A DNA stretch of 36,628 nt from Paraburkholderia oxyphila NBRC 105797 (lineage in GTDB: Bacteria; Pseudomonadota; Gammaproteobacteria; Burkholderiales; Burkholderiaceae): assembly GCF_000685075.1 (NCBI RefSeq), contig NZ_BAYD01000101.1, positions 1 through 36,628 on the forward strand. The letters are read 5' to 3'. The notes under the pieces are model-generated. The model made no database searches. It saw only the letters and a list, made by a program, of their open reading frames with translations, and was not told the origin of the DNA. Shown here piece after piece: positions 23,577 to 31,107 of this stretch. Position 1 is the first letter of the stretch, and the number at the start of each line of letters is the position of its first letter. The position numbers and the translations under genes were made by a program.

Positions 23577-24185
23577 ATGAACGCAGAATTGGCAGAAGGA
23601 CGTCGAGCCGGGCGTCGCATGGCTGAAGGCAGGACATGCCGGGAGCCTCTGCGCGGCCCGCGCTCGCTCGGTTACGCGCTGCACGGCGCGCTGTTGGCAC
23701 TCGCCGTTGGCGGTGCCGTGCGCAGCGCGCCCGTCATGGCGCAGGACGCGCAACTGCTCGATGCGCGCGTCACCCAGGAGTCGGTGGCGGAGACGATTTG
23801 CCGGCCGGGCTACGCCGATACCGTGGCGCCACCGTTCGACGAAGCGATGGCGCAGAAGGATCGTCTGCTTGCCGCGCGCGGCATCGACTCCGGCGACGGT
23901 GTTGCCTACGCGCTCGATCGGCGCGTGCCGATCCTGCTCGGCGGCTCGCCGGATGCCGCCGCGAATTTCGACCTGCTCCCGTGGGGCGGTCATGCCGGCG
24001 AACGGCGCAAGTCGCTCCTCACCGTGCGGCTCAAGCGTTGCGTATGTGCGGGGCGGATATCGCTCGCTCATGCTCAGGCGGCCATCACCGGCAATTGGGC
24101 GCACCAGTACGATCAGCTCACGCGCATGCAATGCGGCACCGATGTGGGCGATACCACCTCGGCGAGCAGCGACGAAGGTCCCTGA
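23577..24185 (+). CDS. Secreted HNH-like family protein with altered motif
   Basis: The 202-residue precursor has an N-terminal hydrophobic stretch (about 33-50) ending in VMAQDA, consistent with a signal peptide. The mature part follows a known family of small exported HNH-nuclease-like proteins: VTQESVAETICRPGYADTVAPP, then DRRVPILLGGSPDAAANFDLLPW, then CVCAGRISLAHAQAAITGNW. In typical members the central motif is DHLIPLELGG with a conserved histidine; here the position reads DRRVPILLGG, so the key His is Arg. Nuclease activity is therefore doubtful. ATG 23577 is chosen, with ATG 23619 as an alternative; neither has a clear ribosome-binding site. The gene stands alone. Confidence 0.65.
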   Translation: MNAELAEGRRAGRRMAEGRTCREPLRGPRSLGYALHGALLALAVGGAVRSAPVMAQDAQLLDARVTQESVAETICRPGYADTVAPPFDEAMAQKDRLLAARGIDSGDGVAYALDRRVPILLGGSPDAAANFDLLPWGGHAGERRKSLLTVRLKRCVCAGRISLAHAQAAITGNWAHQYDQLTRMQCGTDVGDTTSASSDEGP

Positions 24186-24375
24186 CGCGCACAATCGCCC
24201 TCCCAAGGCAGACCCACGCCCCGATTCCAGCGCACCGATGTGCCCCTGCCAGGCACGATGATTGCACGCACGGAATCGGCTCATCCGACCGGCTGCCGTC
24301 CGACAATATGACGCAGCGCGCAGGCTGGAGATTGAGACTATCCTGCCTATGATCAACAAAAGAGGAGAAAGCGAA

Positions 24376-24507
24376 ATGCTATCGTCGAGTCTTGTCCTGC
24401 TTGCAGCCGCAGCCCTGCTCGGACAGGCGGTTTGGGCTCGCGCAAAGGCGCGCGCGAGTCTGCAACCCGTGCGGGTGCGAGCCGACCGACCGCGCCGCTA
24501 CTGGTAG
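24376..24507 (+). CDS. Small membrane protein (43 aa)
   Basis: The peptide begins MLSSSLVLLAAAALLGQAVW, a single hydrophobic segment of about 18 residues, and ends in an arginine-rich tail (RVRADRPRRYW). GGAG eight bases ahead of ATG 24376 gives good translational support. The stop is six bases before the next gene, an RRM-like protein, so the two are probably cotranscribed. The positive tail would stay in the cytoplasm. The function is unknown; anchoring of the neighbouring protein is only a guess. Confidence 0.6.
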   Translation: MLSSSLVLLAAAALLGQAVWARAKARASLQPVRVRADRPRRYW

Positions 24508-24513
24508 TTCAAC

Positions 24514-24798
24514 ATGCACCTGACCGTCTGGAACGTCCCCGAAACCTGTAGCGAAGAAGAAGTGCACGATTTCATCAAACGTGAGCTTGGGCATTACGCC
24601 AAGGGCGTCACGGTGTACGACGTGGGCACGCCGAACGCGCATGCGGACATCGAACTCGATTCCGAAGTGCCTTACGTGGGCGAATCGGTCGCGCGCGAGT
24701 TGCAGAGCCGGCGCCTTGCCGGCGTCGCACTGCGTGTGAGCGCCGCGCCGTTCGACTGCGAGGGCCCGCAGGATGCGCGCCCAGCGGCAATGCGCTGA
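24514..24798 (+). CDS. Small RRM-like protein (94 aa), second copy type
   Basis: The protein shares its design with the gene at 139-396. A first strand HLTVWNVPETCSEEEVHDFI occupies the RNP2 position and the following acidic helix. Later come VTVYDVG, ADIELDSEVPYVGESVARELQ and a final strand VALRVSAAPF. These positions follow the beta-alpha-beta-beta-alpha-beta order of an RNA-recognition motif, without most RNP1 aromatics. It lies six bases after the 43-residue membrane protein gene. Four phased T-tracts begin at its stop codon. RNA binding is an inference from the fold pattern. Confidence 0.7.
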   Translation: MHLTVWNVPETCSEEEVHDFIKRELGHYAKGVTVYDVGTPNAHADIELDSEVPYVGESVARELQSRRLAGVALRVSAAPFDCEGPQDARPAAMR

Positions 24799-24835
24799 TT
24801 TTTCGTGAATTTTCGCGATTTTTCGCGTTTTTTCG
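24796..24835 (+). repeat. Four tandem 10-bp units with helically phased T-tracts
   Basis: Starting at the stop codon of the RRM-like gene, four ten-base units run in line: TGATTTTTCG, TGAATTTTCG, CGATTTTTCG and CGTTTTTTCG. Each carries a run of four to six T residues, so the tracts recur once per helical turn. Such phasing normally bends DNA. The run of T residues might also help to end transcription, but no GC-rich stem precedes it. Confidence 0.6.
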
Positions 24836-24914
24836 TAGTGTCACACTGATCGCGCCCTGCTTGCAGTGGCGCGATGGCTTTCCAGCTTCGCTCCCTCGTC
24901 GCGCGCCGCCAGAT

Positions 24915-25508
24915 TCAACTTCCCGCCCCGCCTATGCGCTGTTGCTCGCCTGCTTTGGCTGGCACGGGATTGCATGGCGTGCAGGGCAGGGCGCGCTTGT
25001 GCCGTGTCGTATCGTAAAAGCGCAGGATCGTCGAATAGGCGAAGTCGCTGAGCGGCTTGCCCTCCAGAAAATCGTCGATTTCCTCGTAACTGACGCCATA
25101 AGCGTCTTCGTCGGATCGCAGCGGGCGCAACGTTTCGAGGTCGGCGGGCGGGGCGACGTCTGCGCTCAAGGTCTCGTCGGGGGCGATGAAGGCGAGCGCC
25201 TCGGCGGCATCGGCTTCGTCTCGCTGCGTGCCGTACGGCAGGCGCATCGCAATGAAGCGCGCCTCGTAGCCCTCGGCGCGCAATGCCGTGACTGCCAACT
25301 GTGCGAGCCGGCCCGCCGTAGCGGAATCGATCCCGCCGCTGATCCCGAGCACCAGCGTGCGCAACCCGCTCGCGCGCAGGCAGCCGGCGAGAAAGGCAAT
25401 GCGGCGCTCGCGCTCCTCGGGTGCGGAAAATGCTGTGGTGACGTTCAGCTCGGCGGCAATTTCGCGCTGGCGGTGTTGCCAGGCCTCGCGCATGGGGGCG
25501 GCGTTCAT
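24915..25508 (-). pseudogene. nadE: nadE with an in-frame internal deletion
   Basis: The reading frame encodes ammonia-dependent NAD synthetase but is 197 residues long instead of about 275. The N-terminal part is intact: TLVLGISGGIDSATAG with the ATP-pyrophosphatase loop at 55-66, and ARFIAMRLPYGTQRDEAD. Near residue 119 the sequence jumps from DETLSADV to PPADLETLRPL. This skips roughly 85-95 residues that hold the RGNxKAR stretch, the GTDHAAE motif and KYGDGG. The C-terminal motifs YEEIDDFLEGKP and TRHKRALP follow in frame, and the last 20 residues diverge. The ribosome-binding site AAGGAG is present. The product should be inactive, so a complete nadE is expected elsewhere in the genome. 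Confidence 0.8.
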
Positions 25509-25697
25509 GCTGGGCTCCTTGGGCGGTCTATCGTTTTGTGCTGTGCGCGTCGTACTGCGACTCGCGTGCGTTGTCTGGTGTAATGGCGGACGGTCCTGCC
25601 GCGGCGCTGGCCGGGTGTGGGCGTCGTGGGGAGTACGTTCTCAGCCGGGCGCGCGGCAATCGTTTCCAGACAAAACGCAAAATTTGCCGGATTCACA

Positions 25698-26855
25698 ATG
25701 AATAAAAGCTTCTCGCGCGGCGCTCTTGCGCGCGTGAATGATGGTGTTCGGGGCGACTTTACGAAGGCCCATTATCGCGGAGCGCGGCGTGCGCCGCTGC
25801 GGATTTGCCGCGTGCTGTGCGCGGCTGCCTGCGCGTGGTTGGCCGCTAGCGCATGGGCGGCGGATGCCGGGCCCGCTTCGTCCGCGCAAGGCGTTGCCCC
25901 GGCATCCGTTGCTTCGGCTGCATCGTCGGCCGCTTCGGCGTCTTCGGCCTCGAGTGCAGTGCCCGCATCGTCGGCTTCGGCGGCATCGTCCACTGCCGCG
26001 CCGGCAACGCCGGCTTCCGCTCCCGGGCCGGCGCCGCTCACGTTGCCCGAGCATCCCAGGCTCACCGCCGCGCAGGCGGCCGCGCAAACACACCAGGCGC
26101 TGGCCATGCGCCAGACCTTCGCGCGTGACGTGAAGCGCCGCTTGCGCGTGCCGCTTGCCGATCAGCGTGCGTACGGCCAGCGCCTGCAGGCCGCGCTCGA
26201 CGAAAAGAACCTCGGCGCGCTGGCGGGCGAGTTCGTCATCCTCGTTGACCGCGCCGCCACGGTCCAGACGCTCTTCATTTACTTCCGTGCGATGCCGGGC
26301 GAGCCGTGGCAGATGATCGGCGCCTCGCCCGTCGCGACGGGCCGGCCGGGTGAGTTCGACCATTTCCTCACGCCGCTCGGCGTGTTCGAGCACACGCCCT
26401 CGAACATGGACTTCCGTGCGGAAGGCACGATGAACGATAACGGCATCCGTGGCTACGGCGCGCGCGACATGCGTATCTACGATCTCGGCTGGGTCGATGG
26501 CGAGCGCGGCTGGGGCAAGGGCGGCCGCTCGCCGATGCGCTTCCAGATGCACGCCACGGACCCCGACCGGCTCGAACCGCTGCTCGGCATTCGCCATTCG
26601 AAGGGCTGCGTGCGCATCCCCGCGTCGCTAAATGCGTTCATCGATCACTACGGGATCATCGACGCCGAGTACCAGGCGCTCGTCGATTCGGGCAAGTCGC
26701 TCTGGGTCCTGCACCCGAACCGCGAGGTCACGCCGTGGGCGGGGCGCTTCATTGCCGTAATCGATTCCGAGCGCAAGACGCGGCCGGCATGGGCGCCCGC
26801 GCCGGGCAGCAAGGCGCGCGCAAAGGTGCCCAAGGGTGGCGACACGGCCGATTGA
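25698..26855 (+). CDS. Exported L,D-transpeptidase (YkuD family)
   Basis: The 385-residue precursor starts with a positive n-region and a hydrophobic core (about 36-52, LCAAACAWLAASAWA), then a cleavage site near AWA-ADA. A low-complexity Ala/Ser/Pro stretch of about 55 residues follows. This is probably a flexible linker that lets the enzyme reach the wall. The catalytic YkuD domain runs from about EFVILVDRAATVQ to the motif HSKGCVRI, with His300 and Cys304. These enzymes make 3-3 cross-links in peptidoglycan or attach proteins to it. ATG 25698 is chosen because it gives a normal signal peptide; the upstream frame is open but not protein-like. The gene converges with the EamA gene. Confidence 0.88.
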   Translation: MNKSFSRGALARVNDGVRGDFTKAHYRGARRAPLRICRVLCAAACAWLAASAWAADAGPASSAQGVAPASVASAASSAASASSASSAVPASSASAASSTAAPATPASAPGPAPLTLPEHPRLTAAQAAAQTHQALAMRQTFARDVKRRLRVPLADQRAYGQRLQAALDEKNLGALAGEFVILVDRAATVQTLFIYFRAMPGEPWQMIGASPVATGRPGEFDHFLTPLGVFEHTPSNMDFRAEGTMNDNGIRGYGARDMRIYDLGWVDGERGWGKGGRSPMRFQMHATDPDRLEPLLGIRHSKGCVRIPASLNAFIDHYGIIDAEYQALVDSGKSLWVLHPNREVTPWAGRFIAVIDSERKTRPAWAPAPGSKARAKVPKGGDTAD

Positions 26856-26894
26856 CGACCGATTGAGCGCCGATTGACGGCCGCCGGGAGCGAT

Positions 26895-26922
26895 GCGCGG
26901 CGGGACCATGCGTCCGCCGCGC
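26895..26922. terminator. Hairpin between convergent genes
   Basis: GCGCGGCGG (26895-26903) and CCGCCGCGC (26914-26922) form a nine-pair stem with a ten-base loop. It is placed 40 bases after the L,D-transpeptidase stop and 25 bases before the end of the convergent EamA gene. Only TT follows on the plus strand, so a bidirectional terminator is likely by position rather than by a T-run. Confidence 0.45.
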
Positions 26923-26946
26923 TTCTGTGAAGGGGTATTCAGGCAG

Positions 26947-27846
26947 TCAGCCGCGTCGCGCGATCAGCACGCCCGCGAGCGCGACGCCGAAGCCGGCCAT
27001 CTGGATCGGCGCGAGCGTTTCGCCGAATAGCAGCCAGCTTTCGAGCGCGGCGAGCGGCGGCGCGAGAAAGAGCAGCGCCGTGGCGCGGGCCGCATCGCCG
27101 TGGCGCACCATCCAGACGAGCAAGGTCACGCCCACGCCCGAGAGCATCGCGACGCCCCATGCGAGCGAGATCCAGAGCGTCGTCGATGCAATCCAGCGAT
27201 GTTCGCCAAGCGCGAGCGCCAGCAGCGCTGCGACCACCGCAGCGCCCGCATTCTGCACTGCGCTCGCGCTGCGGATATCGGCTTTGGCGAGCGAGGTCTT
27301 CTGATAGAGCGTGCCAGCGGTGATTGCGCCGACCGCGAGCACCGCGACGAGCACGACCACGAGCGCGTTCGCATGCGTGCCCGAGGCACCGACCGTCGCG
27401 TTAGCGGAGACGCCTGCTGCCGCCGCACGTAGCTTCGGCATCAGCACGAGCACGACACCGGCAAGGCCGAGCGACAGGCCTTGCCAGCGCCGCGTCGTGA
27501 GGCGCTCGCCGAACAGCGGCGCGGCGAGCACGGAAGTCAGGAGCGGCTGCAGTGCGCCGAGCAGCGCCATCACGCCCGCGCTCAGGCCCTGCGCGATGGC
27601 CCAGTAGCTCGCCCCCAGATACACGCCCTGCAGCAGTGCGCCGGCGAACAGGTGCTTGCCGAACTCCCATCCGCGCGGCCATGGCGCACGCTGGGCGAGC
27701 GCAACGCACGCGAACAGCGCCGCGGTCCCGCCGAAGCGCGCAAGCAGGAACAGGTTGGGATCGGCGTAAGGCGCGATGGCGCGGGCGACGACGAAGCCCG
27801 TCGACCAGAGGATGACGAAGAGGGCGGGAGCGAGCGAGGCGAGCAT
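26947..27846 (-). CDS. EamA-family (DMT) transporter
   Basis: The 299-residue inner-membrane protein has about ten hydrophobic segments in two EamA repeats. The first opens ALFVILWSTGFVVARAIAPYADPNLFLLARF. It has GASYWAIAQGLSAGVMALLGALQPLLTSVLAAPLFGE, the usual pattern at the end of the first repeat, and ATALLFLAPPLAALESWLLFGE at the matching place in the second. (Each is quoted as a family landmark.) Members export metabolites and amino acids; the substrate cannot be named. Upstream of ATG 27846 there is no clear Shine-Dalgarno. A 69-base inverted repeat lies 22 bases ahead of the start and might influence expression. Confidence 0.88.
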   Translation of the reverse strand: MLASLAPALFVILWSTGFVVARAIAPYADPNLFLLARFGGTAALFACVALAQRAPWPRGWEFGKHLFAGALLQGVYLGASYWAIAQGLSAGVMALLGALQPLLTSVLAAPLFGERLTTRRWQGLSLGLAGVVLVLMPKLRAAAAGVSANATVGASGTHANALVVVLVAVLAVGAITAGTLYQKTSLAKADIRSASAVQNAGAAVVAALLALALGEHRWIASTTLWISLAWGVAMLSGVGVTLLVWMVRHGDAARATALLFLAPPLAALESWLLFGETLAPIQMAGFGVALAGVLIARRG

Positions 27847-27867
27847 TTTATGGTTATGGCGAGCAAG

Positions 27868-27936
27868 AGCGGCGCACGGGGTTGGGACGGCGTCGCGCGG
27901 CCGGCGCGCAATGCCGGCCCAACCCCGTGCGCCGCT
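27868..27936. repeat. Perfect 19-bp inverted repeat with nested stem
   Basis: AGCGGCGCACGGGGTTGGG (27868-27886) is matched exactly in reverse complement by 27918-27936. The 31-base loop holds a second stem (CCGGC and GCCGG). The element lies between the UbiB-like gene stop and the EamA start, both on the minus strand. It has no T-run on either side. It could be a transcript-stabilising or -ending structure, or a small dispersed repeat. No second copy is visible in this window. Confidence 0.7.
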
Positions 27937-28017
27937 ACGCGAATAATTCGCGACCCATTTTGCAGACAGTTTGCGAAAGACCCGAAGTATCGCCCGGGCG
28001 GGCCGGGCCGGTCTTGT

Positions 28018-29661
28018 TCAGGACTGCACTGGTCCGGCGGGTTGGGGATGCACGGCGTGCGGCGCGCCCTCGCGGCTCGCCTGGTTGACGGGGACAGCCG
28101 CGAAAACCGTCGCGGCCACGCCGACCAGCACGCCGCTCACTGCGCATGCGATCAACAGAGTGCGCGTGCGCCGGTGCTCGCGGCGCAGCGCCTCGAGCAC
28201 CGCGGCCTGGGCTTGCGCGGCGCCCGGGCCATGCGCGGTGCGGGTGTGATGCTGCATGAAGTGGTAGATGAGTTGCGGCACGCGTGGCGCGATCTGTGCG
28301 AGATGCGGCAGCTCCTGGGAGAGCCGCTTGATCCAGCCTTGCGGGCCGAGATCGCGCCTTGCGATGTCCGCGAGCGTCGCGCTCGCGATACCCCACGCAT
28401 CGACGCCCGGATGAATCGTGCGCGCGAGCGCCTCGGCGCTGCCGAACGCGCGCTGCGCGGCGGCGAGCCGTGGCGACACCTCTCCGCCGAACGGCTGGAC
28501 CGAGTGCAGCAGATGATGAAGCACTGCACTCGCGCTGCGCGTGCTGGTATCGCTCGCGAAATGCGCTTCGCTGCGCGTGCGCAGCTCGGCTTCGATCTGC
28601 TCGGTGCGCGCGTGCGCGGGCACGTGGCCCGCAACGTGGTGCAGCGCAGCGAGCCGCCCGTAATCCTGCTCGAACAGCGCCGTCGCGCCATGCACGAAGA
28701 ATTCGCGCTCGGGCGATGAGAGGCTCGTCATGAGCGCCGCGCTCGCGAACACGAGGCGGCCGCGCGTCTGCGGCTCGACACTGACGGCCACGCGCCCAGC
28801 GTCGAAGGCGGCGTGGAAGAACCCATGCTCGAAGGCCTGTTGTGTGACCACCTCGATCAGATGCGCGGCCACGCGCGTCACGTTGATGTGATGTTCGGCT
28901 AGTCCGGCGATGTCGGTTACGCGCACCGTGTCGATGTGCTCGACCGTGAGCGTCTGCGCCGTGCAGAAGTCCCAGATCACGTCGGGCACCACGACGCGCG
29001 CGTCGTTCGCGAGGTGGTGTCCCGTCTGGCTCAGATTCGCGGCCTGCGCACGCAGATCGAAACGGCGTTGCAGATCCTCGCGCAGCGTCTGCGCGAGCGC
29101 GCGCAGGCCCAGCTTGCGCGCGGCGCCCGAGAAGCGCTCGAGCCAGCGCGCAACGGTGCAGAGCAGCGCGGCGTCGTCGTCGACTTCCTGAACCTGCTTT
29201 GCGCGCAGCACGCGCACTGTCACCATCTGATGGCCGCTGGCCGGCAGCGAAAGGCGCGCGACGTGGGTCTGCTCGCACCAGCCGTTCTGGCAAGGCGTGG
29301 GGTCGATCCACGAGAAGAGCGTCTGTGGCGGCTTGCCGAGCGCCGTGTGCAGGGCGGCATCGAGCTGCTGCGGCGTGAGCGGGTCTTCGAAATGCTCGAC
29401 GGCGTCGATGGCGTCGTGCAGCGTCGTGGCGGCGAGCTCGGGCTTCGTGGCGAGCGTCTGCGCAAAAGCGCCCGCGAGCGGTGCGAGGCGCGGCAGCGCG
29501 CTCGACAGATGCGTGGCGAGGCGCTCGTCCTCGCGCATGCGCGCGGCGAGCGAGACGATCCAGTGCAGCTTGTGATGCTCGGGCGCTGCGAGCCAGATCA
29601 GCCGGATGCCATAGCGCAGCGCGCAGAACAGCAGATGCAGTTGGCGAAGTCGTGAATGCAT
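28018..29661 (-). CDS. UbiB/ABC1-family protein lacking kinase residues
   Basis: The 547-residue protein aligns by pattern with UbiB, an atypical kinase-like protein needed for ubiquinone synthesis. Landmarks include LPRLAPLAGAFAQTLATKPE, LTPQQLDAALHTALGKP, DLRAQAANLSQ and a C-terminal membrane segment (TRTLLIACAVSGVLVGVAATV). The residues that make the family active are replaced. The ATP-binding VKVLRP reads VRVLRA (Arg150 for Lys), DLREEAANL reads DLRAQAANL (Gln206), FFHADPHPGN reads FFHAAFDAGR (281-290), and the DFG region reads FASAALM (305-311). The A-rich ASIGQVH loop reads WCEQTHVA. ATG 29661 is the chosen start; its ribosome-binding site is weak. A pseudokinase role is inferred. Confidence 0.72.
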   Translation of the reverse strand: MHSRLRQLHLLFCALRYGIRLIWLAAPEHHKLHWIVSLAARMREDERLATHLSSALPRLAPLAGAFAQTLATKPELAATTLHDAIDAVEHFEDPLTPQQLDAALHTALGKPPQTLFSWIDPTPCQNGWCEQTHVARLSLPASGHQMVTVRVLRAKQVQEVDDDAALLCTVARWLERFSGAARKLGLRALAQTLREDLQRRFDLRAQAANLSQTGHHLANDARVVVPDVIWDFCTAQTLTVEHIDTVRVTDIAGLAEHHINVTRVAAHLIEVVTQQAFEHGFFHAAFDAGRVAVSVEPQTRGRLVFASAALMTSLSSPEREFFVHGATALFEQDYGRLAALHHVAGHVPAHARTEQIEAELRTRSEAHFASDTSTRSASAVLHHLLHSVQPFGGEVSPRLAAAQRAFGSAEALARTIHPGVDAWGIASATLADIARRDLGPQGWIKRLSQELPHLAQIAPRVPQLIYHFMQHHTRTAHGPGAAQAQAAVLEALRREHRRTRTLLIACAVSGVLVGVAATVFAAVPVNQASREGAPHAVHPQPAGPVQS

Positions 29662-29918
29662 GGGGGCGGCAGTCGACGGAACGACAAATCGACAAAATGG
29701 AGGGCCGTCCGGTTCCCGGGCGGCCAACACGAGATTAGCAGGGATGGCCGCGCGATGGCAGGGCCGTTTGGTTCGTTTCGGCCCATTTCGCGCCGGCCCG
29801 CCGCGCGCCGGGCCGGTCGTGCGAGGCACAGGGCGTGCCGCCAATCGGCGCTGCTCCCGATCACGCGTAATACAATACGGCGGCCTTTCCGATTTCACGC
29901 GCAAGCGCGCCCACCGAG

Positions 29919-30674
29919 ATGCTCGCAGAACAACGTCACCAGTACATCCTTTCTGAAGTGAACCGGACCGGCGCGCTTTCGGTAGCGGATCTCGTGCGCG
30001 AATTGCGGGTCTCGCGCGAGACGATCCGGCGCGACCTCAACACGCTCGCCGGGCGCGGGCTGCTCGTGACGACGCATGGCGGCGCGCTTTCCAGCGACCG
30101 CAGCGAGCCGGACCTCGATGTGCGCGAGGCCGCCAATGCGAGCGCCAAGCGCGCCATCGGCGAGCGGGCAGCAGAGTTCGTGCCCGACGGCGCGTCCATC
30201 ATCATCGATTCGGGCAGTACGACGCACGCGCTCGCGCGCGCGCTCATCGACCGCCATCGCCTCACGGTCTACACCAACGACTGGCGCATCGCGCTCCTGC
30301 TCGGGCGGCGCAACGAGAACCGCGTGACGCTGCTGGGCGGCGAGCTGTCCGATCAGGAAGAGGCCACCTTCGGCCTCGATACGGTGCAGCAGCTCGCGCA
30401 ATATCACGTCGATTACGCGTTCGTCGGCGCGGGCGGCATCACCGCCGACGGCTGGCTGACCGACTACACGCGCATGGTCGCCGAGGTGCGCAGCCGCATG
30501 CTCTCGGCCGCCGCCTGCGCGGTCGTCGTGGCGGACCACTCGAAGTTCGGCCGCGTCACGCCGGTGCGCATCAACGGCTTCGAGCGCGCCCGTTACGTGA
30601 TCACCGAGCTCGCGCCCGAAAAAAGCATTGCCCGCGCCATTGCCGCGCGCGGGCCCGAGCTCCTCGTCGCCTGA
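29919..30674 (+). CDS. DeoR/GlpR-family transcriptional regulator
   Basis: The 251-residue protein begins with the DeoR helix-turn-helix: MLAEQRHQYILSEVNRTGAL, then VADLVRELRVSRETIRRDLNTLAGRGLL, where RRDLN is the recognition helix. The C-terminal sensor domain has DSGSTTHALARAL, LLGGELSDQEEATFG, VDYAFVGAGGITADGWLTD and VVADHSKFGR. These usually bind phosphorylated sugars or related phosphoesters. It precedes the 2-aminoethylphosphonate transport genes on the same strand after a 433-base gap and could regulate them, but the GntR gene inside the operon is the other candidate. A TACAAT -10-like element lies at 29871-29876 without a strong -35. Confidence 0.9.
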   Translation: MLAEQRHQYILSEVNRTGALSVADLVRELRVSRETIRRDLNTLAGRGLLVTTHGGALSSDRSEPDLDVREAANASAKRAIGERAAEFVPDGASIIIDSGSTTHALARALIDRHRLTVYTNDWRIALLLGRRNENRVTLLGGELSDQEEATFGLDTVQQLAQYHVDYAFVGAGGITADGWLTDYTRMVAEVRSRMLSAAACAVVVADHSKFGRVTPVRINGFERARYVITELAPEKSIARAIAARGPELLVA

Positions 30675-31107
30675 CTTTCTTCTCCTGAGGCACTCGCCAG
30701 CGCGGCGCGCGCACGCGCCGCGCGCCTTGTCCTGCCCGCCGCTCCGGGCGACTCCCTGATCGCCGCTCGCGCATCGCCCTTGGGGTTTTCGCGCACGGTG
30801 TCATATGCTTATTTTTGGCGAATTGTGGAATTTTCTGACATTCGCCACAATCGTCATTGCCCTGTCACGAAAACCTGTGATTCTTGCCGGGCCCGTTCAG
30901 ACGGGGCCGGCGCGCGGGACGGGGCGGCTCCTGGTGTGCCATGCGGCACGGCGGTTTTAGGGTGGCAACGGCGGATTGCAGACAATCTGCAATCCGTGCG
31001 CCGCACCGGACGGGCATAACAGGCGGCGCAGTCCGCCGACGTTCGACATTCGACTAAACACGCATCGGGTATCCCCGAGCACAAGGTTTTTGCCTTCGGA
31101 GAGCGAC
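30675..31107 (+). promoter_or_regulatory. Control region of the phosphonate operon, with two inverted repeats
   Basis: This 433-base gap has no gene. Two symmetric elements stand out. TGGCGAAT (30816-30823) and ATTCGCCA (30840-30847) enclose an AT-rich 16-base centre containing TTGTGG, which also has its complement CCACAA just after. CGGATTGCAGA (30972-30982) and TCTGCAATCCG (30986-30996) form an 11-pair palindrome with a three-base centre, 112 bases ahead of phnS. A weak promoter, TTGGGG (30780-30785), 18 bases, TATGCT (30804-30809), lies in front of the first repeat. DeoR- and GntR-type proteins bind such repeats; which binds where is unknown. Confidence 0.5.
30700..30723 (+). terminator. 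GC-rich hairpin after the DeoR gene
   Basis: GCGCGGCGCG (30700-30709) and CGCGCCGCGC (30714-30723) form a ten-pair stem with a four-base loop, 26 bases after the DeoR stop. Few T residues follow, so the terminator role rests on the strong stem and its position. Confidence 0.4.

Noticed and set aside
25905..26045. GCN-rich stretch in the L,D-transpeptidase gene as a DNA tandem repeat
   Set aside because: Repetition is at the level of Ala/Ser codons with irregular unit length, as expected of a low-complexity linker.
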